Positions 1 through 12,992 of a stretch of DNA of 64,000 nucleotides are shown here, piece after piece. Below the pieces are notes generated by a model that was not told the origin of the DNA, ran no database searches, and worked only from the letters and a program-made list of their open reading frames with translations. Where the stretch lies: contig OX344749.2 in NCBI GenBank assembly GCA_947034885.2, positions 4,665,501 through 4,729,500 of the forward strand, written 5' to 3'. A program made the translations under genes and the position numbers. Positions within the stretch are counted from its first letter, which is position 1. Every line of letters starts with the position of its first letter. The stretch is from Thuidium tamariscinum (Eukaryota; Streptophyta; Bryopsida; Hypnales; Thuidiaceae).

Positions 1-736
1 TGGCTGTACATGACGGATGAAATGAGATTTCACAAGCATTTTGGCAATGGTGTAGAAAGCTATGATTACAGTTTGGCATTTTTTAACACATTTACCATCA
101 ATTTTTTCTTTAGACTTGAAGCTGCCCATTCGTTTTAAGGAAATTGGGCATTTCATTGCCCAAAAAAACTCCTGTTCCTGACCGACTAAGATGTGGCAAT
201 GCATCATTAAGATGGAGTCCGAAACAGATATGTACAGTACAAGGAACTGAAATCGGCAGTTACGGGAATTAGTCGTTTACAGAGGCTTTGGAGTTGCTTG
301 ACGTCAAGAGATTCTTTCCAAAGTGTGAAATGTAAACGAGGCCTTGGAGGGAGTGTGGAGGCACTTTTGAAGATGCCGTGCACTGCAGTACTCCTTTAGT
401 AGGTGGCGGTAGTCGGGGGAATAGGCCATGTTTTTATCTCTTTAACTTTTTGAAACCAATGAAACGGAACTAGTCATGTTGTTGAAGCCGGGTTCTTTGC
501 CGTCGTTATCTAATAAGTTATACGAGACTGACAGTTGCATTTTGCAAGACTTGACTTCAAACCCAGCACGCCTACAAAGTAGTTGTGCGAACCTGGCTTT
601 GAACTTAGTTTAATTCGGTTCTCACCCATCAAGCGTCAAAAACATTAGCTGGAATATTGAGTTTTTCGGACTGATAGGTGACCCTAATTTGCATCCTCCC
701 TTATACGAGAAATCAATGTAACTCTAATATAATATA
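1..736. other. Low-copy spacer, no gene recognised
   Basis: This stretch has moderate GC and lies beyond the 3' end of the minus-strand reductase gene. I see no ORF of useful length, no splice-bounded coding exon and no repeat end before the MITE at 737. Confidence 0.4.
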
Positions 737-1003
737 AGGTGGGTACACCCAAAAGCGCAGCTGACCTTAAAGCGTCATCTACTGTTTGTGTGCATTTCCA
801 AACACAGAATGTAGATTGTAGATGGCACTTTCAAAAACAAACTTTGACCCTTATAACTTTTGCATACAATATCCAAATGTCGCATTCTTTGGTGCATTGG
901 AACGTGCTTTCATTTGCCAACAAGACTATATGAAAATCTGAACAGCCTAATAGTAGTAACTAGGCATAGTACCAATTTGTGGCGCTTTTGGGTGTACCCA
1001 CCT
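737..1003 (+). mobile_element. TA-flanked MITE, family T1 copy 1
   Basis: A 267-bp non-coding element with perfect terminal inverted repeats of at least 20 bp. It starts AGGTGGGTACACCCAAAAGC and ends with the reverse complement. TA lies immediately outside both ends (735-736 and 1004-1005), as expected of Tc1/mariner-type insertions. The interior matches the copies at 6101, 43378, 48574 and 49354. The element sits just downstream of the VAT-1-like gene's 3' UTR. Confidence 0.85.
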
Positions 1004-1344
1004 TATTTGGGGTTCGATGTACAGTACAGAAGAAATGCAAGGCAATGACTGTAAGCTAATCAAGACTTCTCAACATTTATTTTCCACTCCAATCTAGACT
1101 TCTAGAGTGGCTCCAAGAATCCTTGTTGCTCTTGATACGCTAGTACCACGAGCTTCAATTAGCACATCACAGGCAACGTCACTAACCTCCATCTGCCGGC
1201 TCATCGACATGGTTGCACACCTGGGAGGTGAAAGTCCGACGGTTTGCTACCGGTATAAGAAATTTATATGAGCAAAGGCTACAACCATGGATCCAGCGAA
1301 GAACAGTCAAAATGCGGGTCAGAACCTCTCCACAGTCCACTAAA
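1004..1344 (-). other. Probable 3' UTR of the VAT-1-like gene
   Basis: This non-coding stretch follows the reductase stop codon on the minus strand. An AATAAA-type poly(A) signal is present on the minus strand at 1081-1076, about 265 bp past the stop. No other feature is seen. Confidence 0.4.
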
Positions 1345-4300
1345 TCAATCTAATACAAGAACAACTTTCCCCACGGTCTTGCCACTTTGAAAAGTACGGA
1401 GGGCATCCACGGCTTTCGAGAACGGAAAAGTATGGCCCACCAATGGTGGTCGCAGATCGAGGCTTTGCAAGCCTTCAAACAATCTTTCCATCTTCTCCAC
1501 TTTGTCAAACATCCAAATCAAGTTAAAGGCCTGCCAAATCAGGAGGAATATCAGGCCCTGACAGTTTCTCAGATGGCACATTGTGGACAATTTTATCACA
1601 GCTAACTAGTATCAACTTAAGTTAAATTATCGTTCTGTGTCGCAACATCAAACTCAGACAGTTGTCAAACAAGAGCAGCGGCAACAATTAAACTTACTAA
1701 GCTATAACAGTCTCATCAAAATATCACAGAAACATAAATATAAGCAAGGGCTAGAAGAAAACTATAATTAGCTCTCACCATGACACTTTTGTTGTCCGAC
1801 ATCATCTCCATGGGATCGACGACAGGCCTCCATATGTACTTCCACGCCAAGGAAAACCAGTTGGGCTTATCTCCAGTGGGAGTGAAACTTGATGCTCCGT
1901 ATACCACATGACGTCCACCTCGTGATAATGACTCATAGCCAGGTTTGAAATAATCTCCAGCTACTGCGTCAATGATGCAGTCGAAACCGTCCACCCTGAT
2001 TAACACAGCTCATCAAGTATGAGTCTTGACAGTGCTTAGTAGCATCCACCAAAAATACAGTATAAATAAAACCCTCGTAAAGCCAAAGCTGATGTAGACA
2101 TCCATGACATTCCTGAGGAGGCGATCCAGTTTCCACGACTCCCTTGCAATCAATGAACAGTGAGCCACGAAAACGGATCCAGATTATTTTCGAGCCAAAC
2201 CGTGAGCTCATGTAATGTTTGCAAAGGCGGCTGTGTCTCACATTAAGACTATTTATTTCCTTTCATCGAGTCCTTGGTCAGCATGTGAAAAATCTGACAG
2301 TGATTTCATGCCTGGCAATGGATTAAATTGCGTCAAAAGTGAGACAGCTGTTCAATATCTAAGCGCTCCTGATTCATTCTGTGCTACAGTGGAGAGGCCA
2401 CAAGCTGTATACGACTATCGAATGTTCTGTCTTCCCAACAGAATATGATCTAAGAAACAGTTGAGTATGGCGTTTCAAAGTCTCATGATTTGTAACTTTT
2501 ACCTCAAGGTCGATAGACTGGCAGCCAGTTGGTCTTTGAAAATCTTTCCACCTTTTCGCACGATGATTTGCTCATATGGTAGAAAGTCACCTCCCCAGTA
2601 ATCAAAAAGGTACTTCGCCTGTCATTTTAACAAAAAGGGAAATCAAATGGCTGAAATAAGAGAGTTTTGTCAATGTTAGACCCCGAGTGCCTTTTTTGAG
2701 TGACAAAAAATTAGGTGTGCTACATATACGACTTCTACAAAGAGAATTAGACATGCATGAACATTTTGGGCTCAATTTTGGGACAGTATGTAATGGAGTC
2801 CCTAATTGTACAAATGCAAGGTCAACTAGATTTGGTTCCAGAGATAGCATACGCATATTTCTAGCACATCCAAATAGATGAAAACAATATCCAAAGAGGA
2901 TCAAAACAAAATATATGTCCAAGACATTTGGGTTTAATGATTTGAAAAGGGGCCTACAATGTAAAGTTTGAACTTGGAAGCACGATTTACAAATGATAAA
3001 TAAATCCACAAAGAGCTTCGAGGCTTGTGAACAAAGAGAACCTTTTCATCGCTTCCAACAGTAGCAACTACATTAACCTTAAGTTGCTTGCAAATACCCA
3101 GTGCAAATGTACCACACCCGCCAGCTGCAGAGTGGATAAGAACCGTTTGGCCTTCTTGCACATTTCCAAGCTCCCGTAGAGCATAGAACATCGTCAGTCC
3201 CTGGTGGATGATATTAACAAAAATTTCGTTTAGAATCTGAACGAGAACTCCACGCATTTACAAAAAAATCAACAAACCAAATGTATTGATAAGTAAACAC
3301 TAAACAGATAAAGTAGTGGTACCTGAACTGGATATGCAGCAGCCTCTGCAAAAGACCAGTCACTTGGAAATGAACGCAAGTACTTAGGGGTCAGGTTAAT
3401 GTGTGAAACATAAGCCCCAAACCTCGTCAAGCCGAGCACTCTGTCGCCAACTTTCACACTCTCAACGTCGTCGCCCACCGCTGCGACAACTCCCGCAAAC
3501 TTTATGCAGCAGAAAATTCCCCATACACAGGGTCAGAAAATTGTAGGACATTTATACGTAATATGGACTAGGTAGTTCAACTTTAAAGACAGTAATCTGT
3601 GCCAAGCATGCGAGCCAAGAGAATTGCATGGCAGGTTGCCAGAATAGAAATCCTCCCCAACCATTCCTTGAATAATATTAGCTTTGGAGAGGTTTGCAAC
3701 TGCAAGAGGGACCAATTTATACTTCGGTATACTGATAATATAAAAGTATAATAAAACAAGGGGGTCGGCGCCATGTAAGAAAAGTAACTCCTACCTCAAG
3801 CCCAGGTGTGTAAACACCTTTGGGAGATGCAGAATACAATCCCAAGCACGTAAACACTGATTGCACAGAAAAAAATTATGTCAGAACGTATTAAACACCA
3901 CCGCAATTATCTGCAGATAGCGCCCAGCATCTTAGAAACCAGCTAGTAGGATTCCCCCAAGAGGCATTCTAGCCGTGTAGAACCTTCTCAATTGTAATTC
4001 CAATTAAGGTAATTTTTAACATAAACCCTGCCAACTTGTAACGCGCTTCAGTTTTTTTAGAATAACTGTACGGAGTAGATCTTCCACTAGTAAACTTCAC
4101 ATCCAAATGATCAAAATAGGATTAAATGGGCAAATCCACATAGGAAGTCACTCAAAAAGAAGGGTTGTTGATGTACCATCAGCGAAATTTAAGCCCACGG
4201 CCTTAACTGCTACTTGGACCTCTCCGGACGCAGGTGCTCCGAGCTCATCCGCCACCTAACATAAACCACAATTGATACCTTCACTTCATTAAAAGATTTA

Positions 4301-4722
4301 AAAGGTTGTGAGTCGCATATTTTGCTAGTAACATGAGCAGCTCCAAGTAAGTACAAGCAAGTGACCATAGACAGATCTCCTAATTATCATGGGGAGGTTT
4401 CCCTATGAATTTCATCATGCTCATCTCAAAGATGTTGTCAAAAAATTCTTGAAACAATCAATTCTTATCGAAACCCATGTCTCAGCAGAACGACTTTGTA
4501 GTTTCCAGCCTGAACAGTACTAAAACAATTTCTCAGCACATTCCCACTCACCAGTTTTAGGTTGGATATTTTCCCTGGATTGTCACTCCTAGTGTTTCCA
4601 AGATACAAAAGCTGTCAGTACGTTAACAACATACAAAACAACAGATGGGAAGAAATGTAGACTTTTCGTGCTTAAAATATATAAATGCCAAATTCTTACC
4701 GTCTGAACCGAAGCATTTTCAT
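1345..4722 (-). CDS. VAT-1-like zinc-independent quinone oxidoreductase (MDR family), 9 coding exons
   Basis: Likely an NAD(P)H-dependent quinone/enone oxidoreductase of the medium-chain dehydrogenase/reductase superfamily, closest in motif pattern to synaptic-vesicle-protein VAT-1 homologues. Coding exons on the minus strand are 4722-4700, 4588-4552, 4255-4177, 3856-3795, 3499-3323, 3200-3042, 2618-2503, 1995-1779 and 1530-1345. All introns are GT..AG, and phases join exactly into 352 codons including the stop (351 aa). Visible family blocks are [16 protein letters not shown] (about 42-56), [10 protein letters not shown] (about 82-91), the nucleotide-binding loop SAAGGCG (150-156), GFDCIIDAV (about 220) and MGFN/MAFNLIW (about 290-296). 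The length is normal for the family, and no zinc-ligand set is expected. The N-terminus is short: MKMLRF at 4722 is the first plausible in-frame ATG and the least certain part of the model. Specific substrate unknown. Confidence 0.88.
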
Positions 4723-4870
4723 TTCAATTACTCTAACGCGTTCGACACACCAATAGCAATCAGCTTAGAAACAATTTTCTGATTTTCAATATGTGGGGGC
4801 AAAATTAGGAAATTACAAAGATTCACTCTTACCGCCATATTTGCCGTGTGACGCAGCTGTTGATGTCCAT
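4700..4870 (-). promoter_or_regulatory. Possible 5' leader exons with a short uORF upstream of the reductase
   Basis: Upstream of the inferred start there is an ATG in the good context ACCATGG near 4862-4860. It is followed by 12 codons and a donor site (CG|GTAAGAG). If spliced to the acceptor before 4763, the reading frame closes at once (TGG CGC TGA). The transcript would then carry a 13-codon uORF ahead of the main ATG at 4722. This rests only on splice-site inspection. Confidence 0.25.
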
Positions 4871-6100
4871 GGTTCTCAGACCTGCCTGCACAGCTCAAAA
4901 CGAAAATAAAAACACTCCGCTGTTACGTTACGTACAACTAAGGCTTTCAGCTCCATCCCAATTACGTTTGTTCGATCACTTTCAAATTCAAAGCGAGACA
5001 CCATTGCTGTCTCAATCTTCACCATAATTGTTTCCAATAAATCGCCATAGCCCTCTCAATAACATACAATTCTGCACTCCAACTAAGGTAGAGCTACCGA
5101 ATTGCGAGATGTACCTAAATGCATGCGACACCCTAAAATCTTGCATAATGAACACATAAAACGTACACTTAGAACGTCTGCTGGTTCTAGGTCATCCACT
5201 CTAAACTGAAAACTTCTGCATTGGGATCTCCTTGCAATCGCAGACAAAGAATTACTAACAAACGTGGTCAGTCTAATATCAGAAACTACTCTCGGCAGCG
5301 CTTCAAGTGTCATTTCAGTGTGGTTACCTTTACTTCTAGGGCAGCCTGAATGACATGCATTCCCCTATTGCCCTTGTTGAAACCCAAGATCGAATGACCC
5401 CAGGGCTGACTCCAGTACGGTAGCACGCGCAACATTCGACACCATCCGAAACAAAATTATATGGCGTTGTCAATGGATGCAAAGAGATTGTCGAAAAGCT
5501 GAGCAGGCGAACCCGTGCTTCGATGGAGGCCTCGTGAGCAGACATCCAACTGCACTTTCACAGACAACGCCCACCGCGATACATTCCCTTTCGACAAAAC
5601 TGAGGCAAAGTCGAAGCTCCCCCCCACACAAAGTGAGTGAGGACTGAGGAGAAGTCTAAGTTACATGGTGGGTGAGTGCAGATAGAACAAATACAAAGAA
5701 TAGATTTCATCATGTATACTAGTGTGCCTTGTGCCGTTGCTACAGTCATGAATGCATGTAAAAACCTTGAAATTCAATAATTTTTTCACCCTAAGTCAGA
5801 ATGCCCCAAAACAAAGTTTGTGCACCCCTCCTTGCCAAGGTCTTTCCGATGATATCAAGATTTCCATCAAAATATAAGTAAAAGTAATTTTTTTAATTTT
5901 TTAGAACCAAAAATAACTCAAAAATCCATAATTTCTCCACCATAGGTTGTAATGCCACAAAACCAAGCCTATGCACCCCTCCTTGCCAAGAGCTTTCCAA
6001 CGAACCAAGCACGTGACTGGGGGACGTACGATCTGGGAGATCTCAATGTGACAAACAAAAAAAACAAAAACAAAATTACCCATCTTATGGTATAGATATA
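4871..6100. other. Upstream region of the reductase gene, no second gene seen
   Basis: GC is moderate in 4871-5560, which probably holds the promoter and leader of the minus-strand reductase. AT-rich repeats follow from about 5760. Small ORFs occur on the minus strand (5083-5313, 5336-5545), but they match no family I know and lack splice-supported extension, so I do not call them genes. Confidence 0.35.
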
Positions 6101-6367
6101 AGGTGGGTACATCCAAAATTGCAGCTGACTATAGAGCACTTGCCATCTACAGTCTTTGTACATTTTCAAAATCAATTATGTACATAGACCATAGATGGCA
6201 CTTTCAAACACTGTTAATAACTTTCATGTATTGTATCCAAATGTTGTGTTTTTTGGTACATTGGAACATACTTTCACTTGTCAACAATACTACATGAAAA
6301 TCTAAACAATCTAATAATAATAACTAGGCATAGTATCAATTTGTGGTACTTTTGGGTGCACTCACCT
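6101..6367 (+). mobile_element. TA-flanked MITE, family T1 copy 2
   Basis: 267 bp, the same length and orientation as the copy at 737. The left end reads AGGTGGGTACATCCAAAATT and the right end TTTTGGGTGCACTCACCT, so the inverted repeats have several mismatches. TA flanks both sides (6099-6100, 6368-6369). The interior aligns along its whole length with copy 1. Confidence 0.8.
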
Positions 6368-6501
6368 TAGTAAGCCCCAATTGTCCAAGTGAAAACCTTC
6401 ATCTTAGAGGTGTATACATTATTCATATTTTTCAAATTTAAAACAAAAAACTATAATTTTAAAGTATTCCCCAAAAAATCAGCCAGACACAACAAATAGT
6501 A

Positions 6502-7503
6502 CAAGTGTTTCTTGCAATCACCCATATAGATATATTTATATTAATTTTTCAAAAACATATCACACTCTTGATTTGAAATTTTGAAGCGTCTATGGCATTC
6601 ATATTAGTGTTGGGTATTCCTTCAAAAGGAGTTCATGGGATTGATGTGCAACTTCTACCATCTTTGTTCAAACATGTGATATTTCATTTAGTCTATATGG
6701 CACATTATAATGAAATATACATTTATTTAACATTGTACATTTATGTGAGCATGTAGTATTTTATATGGACTATATGTCATTATACAGAAGTTTTATGAGC
6801 ATTTATTTGTACAAAAGTACTAGAACACAAGATCCTTTATTCTTCAGACTAAATCTACTTACAACTAGATTTGTCGCGTTTTCCCAAGGCAAGGCCTTTC
6901 TACCCAATAACATAGTTGTTTGTGTGGTATTTGCCGTCACAACTCAATCAATGAATTTTGCAACTTGTTAGCTACTCATTTGTGACTAATGTATAACTTG
7001 TCTGTAATTCTTCTATAACATCATTGCAATTCATCTATAATTATTTGTGACTTCATTGCAAGTCAATTGTTACTCATTTGTGACCTGTAGATTTGTAGAT
7101 TTTAAAATTTTAGTTTCAATGATTTATAGATTTCAAAATTATTTGAATTTCAGATATTTTTAGATTCTATTGACTATAGAAATCTACAAAATGTAGAAAT
7201 TCAAAATTTGAATAAATCTTAAAATTCTATTAAGATAATATATTACATAGATGTAAAACAATATATAACTCTTATATGTTTAACCTAATGCTACTCTTGA
7301 CAATTGATATAAGACAATGAAATAATTATTTAAAAAACAACTAAGGATTGATTAGGAAACAACTAAAAAACTACTAAAAAACAACCATAATGTGACTAGA
7401 AAACAACTAAAACGTGACTTCAAGGTGACTAAGAGACGACAAAAATGCAACTAAGAAACAACTATATGTCATTTTATAGTTGGGTGATTGCAAGAAACAC
7501 TTG
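6502..7503. repeat. ~1-kb segment bounded by a 22-23 bp inverted repeat
   Basis: The left arm reads CAAGTGTTTCTTGCAATCAC from 6502, and its reverse complement ends at 7503. The interior is AT-rich and non-coding. Homology of the left flank (6400-6501) with 56620-56740 means the arms may not be true element ends, so I call it a repeat rather than a transposon. Confidence 0.4.
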
Positions 7504-8584
7504 AAGTTTTTTGTGACACCCTATTTTTTTACTCTTTTTGCCATAACTTTTGTGTTTTAGCTCCAAATGAATCAAAATTTATAGGGAAGCTACTCATAGC
7601 TATTGTTTATTTATAATGAATTTTTGAGATTTTTCAAAAATATATAGAAGAATTAGGAATTGTGTTGAAAGTAGAACTTCAGACCTCATTTAGGCATAGA
7701 AGAATGTGTTTTTTCAAAAAAAATTGAACTAACATTAGTTAGAAAATAAACTCAAGTTTTTCATTCAAAAATTATTTTAACATTTTAAGTTTCCAATCAA
7801 GAGTTGTGAAATTTCAAAGAGGTGTTTGAAGTTGTTCTTATTATATTTTTTGAAACTTCCTCTTTGAAATTTGGCTACAACTTTTGATTGAAATCTTGCA
7901 ATGTCAAACTTATTCTTGAACTTGAAACTCTAGTTTATATTTTGATTAGTTTTAGTTCAAAGGTTTTTGAAAAAAGACATTCTACTATGCTCAAATGAGG
8001 TTTAAAATCTTAGTTTTATTACAAAATTACGGATTTCTAACTTCTATCACTATGAACTCTCACAACTTCAAAAATTCACATATCCCATATGGGTTGGTTG
8101 ATCTCCTACCTCCGCATATATAGAGGGAGTTTCTCTTCCTTAAAGACAAATAATGCTAAGGTGTTGATGGTGAATGGTTAAAGATTGCAATGATATATAA
8201 TTCTTTATAAAATTAGTAAATGATAGCTACATCATTTTGTATCTAAAATAAAAATTGTATATAAAAAATTCTTGAATTTCTAGAAAAACATTAACTTTGT
8301 TTGTCAAAATTGATTGAGAAATTGACAAGAATATTGACAAGAAATTTAATAGACATCATAATATTGACTGTATTGACAAAAAAACAAAATTTCAGAAGTT
8401 GTGGCTATCATTTCAGACATGTGGCTGTCATTTTGGACACTATTCTTTCAAAATTTCTGAAGAAACTAGACTAATATGTACAACTTTTCCAACAAAAATG
8501 AATAGAAATGGACACTATATGAAGAAGAAACAAGCTACAAAAGTTCATTGTAATCCTAGAATGTTAGGGTTTTGAACTTTGAAT

Positions 8585-9114
8585 TGCTCCCAAACATTCA
8601 ATATTGTAATAAACAATCTTCATCCAATGATTTAATTTTTTTTCAAAAATATTATCAATCTAAAAAGTTATAAATAACTGAGAAGCAATTTAGTAGAAGG
8701 ATATTTAGCCATAGCTGAGTTTTTTGTAATTTTTCTTGCTATTTTTTAGGCATTTCAAAGCCATTTTGTAGACACATTGACTCAATTGAATGAAATTTTC
8801 TTTCACCAATGTGTATGTATGTTGTTTTTGAATCAGTTTGTAGTGTGAAGTTTTTTCATTTGAATAAGTTTAGAAATCAAACTTCACCTCAAAATGTGTT
8901 TTTAGGAAAATTTCAACATGCATTTTCAACACTAAAATATGATAATCTTGTAATCTATATGGCCATATGACTCCAAATTTTGTACATGTCCTCTACAACA
9001 TGTACACTATAAGATTATTTGGTTGAAATTTGTATAACTTAGTGACATCTAGGTCTATAAGGTTTCGCAAGCAAAGATACTTTTGTTCTTTTTCAAGCCT
9101 TGGGTGTGGAGGGG
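8585..9114 (+). repeat. Right part of a dispersed TTAA-type repeat (family R2, copy a)
   Basis: This segment aligns in direct orientation with about 45600-46023. It ends CCTTGGGTGTGGAGGGG followed by TTAA (9115-9118), the same kind of end as the other TTAA-flanked elements. Sequence just before it (about 8430-8580) matches the other copy in inverted orientation, so this copy is rearranged, and its left terminus was not found. Confidence 0.45.
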
Positions 9115-9540
9115 TTAATCAGGAATGAAGTGAAGTGATGAAGTGGAGATTTAGTGGAAGGAGTGATGAAACATTGATAATTTATTTGGTGGTATTGTTA
9201 GAACATTTGAGTACAAATGGCTTTGAAAGCAATTGGATTGAGTATAAAATTGAATTGTAAACTTTGATAATAGAACAAAATATATTTCAAATTAAAAAAA
9301 ATTGTGCTTGCATTTGTATTGTGTACATGTGCTTGAATGTTGAATTTAAGTGTATTGAGCATTTTGATCAAGTTAGTATAATTGGAAATTTATGAATGAG
9401 TTGTGGTGTAGGATTGTGCTACCTAGTTAAAAAATTGAACCTATTAACATAGACATTTCCTACTTGACTGTCTCCCTTGGAACAAACTTATTACACTAAT
9501 AAGATAATTTCCAATTCGTTCATTATCCTTCTTCAACATT

Positions 9541-9558
9541 TGGCGCCGCTCCTAGGGA
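9541..9558 (+). other. Primer-binding-site-like motif of an LTR retroelement
   Basis: TGGCGCCGCTCCTAGGGA resembles, at 14 of 18 positions as I recall it, the primer-binding site common after the 5' LTR of plant Ty3/gypsy elements. It follows ..CAACATT, a plausible LTR end. I found no matching second LTR, polypurine tract or intact gag/pol, so this would be a decayed fragment at best. Confidence 0.3.
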
Positions 9559-12500
9559 GACAACTATGTAAGTTGACTAGCTAGTACTTGGAAAATCAAT
9601 TGCTAAAAAGATGATTGACCCAAAGTTTGATCATTTGAACTAGGTCAATAATTCCTATAGGATGAAGAGCAAGGATATTTACATGACCCAAATGATAATG
9701 CCATTGTTGAGTTTTTAAACCTTGTTTGGATAACGTAGTTGTGATATTTTGAAAATTAGTGGTTCAATACAAATTCTACGGGAAAATAACCCTATTCTTT
9801 GTTGATTTTATAATTAATATAATTAATAGATTGATGAATGAATGGGGAGGTTGACATAATAATACAATTATTTTGGTTAAATGTTACATTGAAGATTTGT
9901 ATATTCATTATATAAGCCACTAATAATAAATTTTTGGCTAATCTAAGAACATAAAATACATTTCAAATTAGTAATTTTTGTCCATTTGAAAGTTGATTAA
10001 ATATAAACCCATATCCAATTGCTCTATGTGTGATGGTATATTCTAAAATAATAAGACAAGAAGAAGAAAATGAGTCCTTTATGATCTCTAAATATCATCT
10101 TAAAGAAAACATGTTCTTAACAAGAAAAAATTTACTTATCATTTATAGTAAAAAAAGAAAAATTGGGGAGAAAAGAAAATAACTTGGATTCTTTTGGAGG
10201 ATTCAAATATAAGTTAGCTAGAGTTTTGAATAGCGAAGGTCACATATAGATAAATGATTTTTTATTTAGGAAATAATGCAATGATTGGGCTCATAAAAGA
10301 ATGTCAATATTGGAATGTTCATGTATATTTCAAAAGAAAAATTTGTAACTATGTTTGTCAAATTATTAAGTATTCCTTCTATTCCACTATAAACTATAAA
10401 ATCAAATAGAAATTTTGTTCCACAAAAAAGCTTTTTTTGACCATTTAGTAAGTCTTTGTTGTATTGAATGACCTCATCGAGGCAAGTTAAACAATCTAAG
10501 AGTAATCCTTTAGATTTGCAAGCTTGAACTTGTTCATATGAAGCACATTATACTAATTGCTCCCCTAGACACTATTGTTGACAATGCATTTAGTGACCAC
10601 TTCAATGCCATGAAAATTTGATTATAAAGTGAATTATATTTTTTTATTGTAAATATTTGGAATAGGAAACATATCTAGAATCCTAATTTTGCCACCATCC
10701 TTTATAAATCATCCATAATCATAGAGTTGGCAACATTTACAAACTATGTTGAAATATCATACTTTGCACATGGCTTTTGGATATATAAACAATAGAGCCT
10801 AACCTAGATTTTTTGCATAGATTTAAGGGATGAATTAATCATTCTTGAATGCATTTATTGATGGCACTATGACTAAAAATACAATTAATCCTTCAAGTTT
10901 AAGATTTTTGAAGGTTTTTAGTAAAATAGAAGGAGAAATAGACTATAAATGCAAACCCATGCAAATGTTGTATACTAAAAACTTCTTGGTAGAAAATACT
11001 TACTTGCATCATATATTCACCACAATTTTTTGAATTTGTTCAATTTTTTTGTCATGGCATCTTTAAAACCAATTGGTAGAAAAAGAGAAAGAAAGAAAGG
11101 AAATTGTCATGTATCACAACTCAAAAATATCACCTGCAACTTAGAAGGCATTTAAAGATTTGGATGATCAATGTGCATCAAACATTTGGAAAAGTTTGAT
11201 GCCACTTTTTAGAACAAAAATCAATAGTTTTTTGTATGAATAAGGTACTACTACTCACTATTTGTATACTAGTCATAAAAAAAATCAACCCAATATTATT
11301 CAAATGCACGTTGGCAAAAACCCTTATATCAAGCCCTACATTGATATCAATGTCTTGGAATCATCAATTATCACATGGTTCATTGAAGGACATCCAAAAA
11401 GAACAAAGTATGGTTTGTATCAAATGATATACAAATTTAAAACAAACAATGGTTTTATTTCTTTGGAGTCAAGAATATATATATAATATAAAGGATGATG
11501 AGTTAGAAATTTACACTTTAGAAGTTGCATTGACAAACAAAAAAGGACTAATAATTAAATTAACCAATCAATTGAATGCCAAACATCCTAGAAGAACTCT
11601 TTAATCCAAGTATTGAAAAATATTGATCCAAGACACTTAGTTGAATGAAAAAAAATTACTCAAACTCCTTTTTTTATAAATGATATGAGAAAACAAAATA
11701 TTCCAATTTCTAATTCAACCAATTTCAAGGCAATAATCTCATCACATAGGTCTTCTATGGATCTACAAGTTCTCAAAACATTTTGTCAAATGACTCCTCC
11801 AAGTTTCATTTTTTTGCAATAAAAAAAAATGAGAACTCTTTCTCTCCTCTTTGTCTCTTTGGGGTTAAATCATACATTCTACCATATTTTTAATTATTTT
11901 TATATACATTAATATTTTTTTACAAATTACAAATACAAAATCTTTGCAACTTTGGTTTGTATAATAAACATTTGTACCTTTAAGTATTAATAAATAAAAT
12001 ATTGAATAATGTATTTTTATATATATTACAAGTTTTCATTTTTAAATTTATCTATTAAAAATATACATGGCTTTAATGGTATTCAACCATATAGAAGAAA
12101 TTTAGGGATTACACATTATTACTTACAAATTTTAATAGATTCAAACATTCATATAAAATATATATTATAATACATTTAGTTTCATTCATAAAACCATTTC
12201 AATCCAATCATTTAAAGTAGACTATATGCTAATGATTTAACATGCCAAATGTCTACTTAGTATTTACAACCTCATTTACAACAAAGTATAAAATAAAAAA
12301 TTACATGTATAAAATAACTTGTAGTATTTCTAATTAGTATGTAGGGTAGTAGAAGAGGTAAAGGAATATTTATTTAAATCATAAATTAATCTTTACTTTA
12401 AGTATTTTCATTATTGTAAGGGTCTTATATATACTACTCATTGTTTTTAAATGTTAAGAAATTTCCTTCTTTTAACTAATTTTGTAGTTTTATATGTATT

Positions 12501-12992
12501 GATGTCTTATTTACCATTATAACACCCTATTTGAAATCATTTAAAAAAGTGCTATCAAATGATAAATTATCATGCTTAATATTTTTATTCTTATAAAAAT
12601 GCCTAAACCATTATCATCGTCAAACTTTAAGTAATGTTGAAATACTCCAAATAATCCTCCTTTAAGTGCCCTTGTGTTGAAATAAGCCTCCACGTTTAAA
12701 GGATCAATATGTGGTTGAATAAAAGATTTTTTAAATGCTCCCTTTGTCCTAAAATTATCTTCATGTAGGTCTTTATTTTTTGTCACAAATTGATCTTCCT
12801 ATTTTGATGTAGAGGGAAGATCTACAAAATAAAACATTTACACTTTTTTTGTAATAAAGCTGAATTTTCTGGAGAAGTTGTTCATTGTTTACTATTCACT
12901 ATTCACATGTACCAATTAGAGTCAATTGTATTAATCTTTTTATTCATCAACTTAAACAAGCTTAGTGTTCAATGTTCACTTGCACTAATTAA

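Larger units (their letters stand above)
6368..12992. other. AT-rich repeat-derived spacer
   Basis: No gene is supported. It contains an inverted repeat pair (6502-6524 and 7481-7503, CAAGTGTTTCTTGCAATCAC and its complement). It also has a low-complexity tract of AACTAAA-like words (7330-7470), a segment at about 8585-9114 shared with about 45600-46964, and an LTR-retroelement-like primer site at 9541. The block 6400-6530 recurs near 56620-56752. ORFs at 10845-11486 are short, shifted between frames and AT-driven; they could be remnants of a decayed element but match nothing specific. Confidence 0.4.

Noticed and set aside
2602..3009. 135-aa minus-strand ORF between reductase exons
   Set aside because: It lies in the intron between the exons ending at 3042 and starting at 2618. 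It is cysteine/leucine-rich and has no family match.
10560..11486. Scattered ORFs as a decayed transposase
   Set aside because: Frames shift repeatedly, composition is AT-driven and no catalytic motif or zinc finger is visible.
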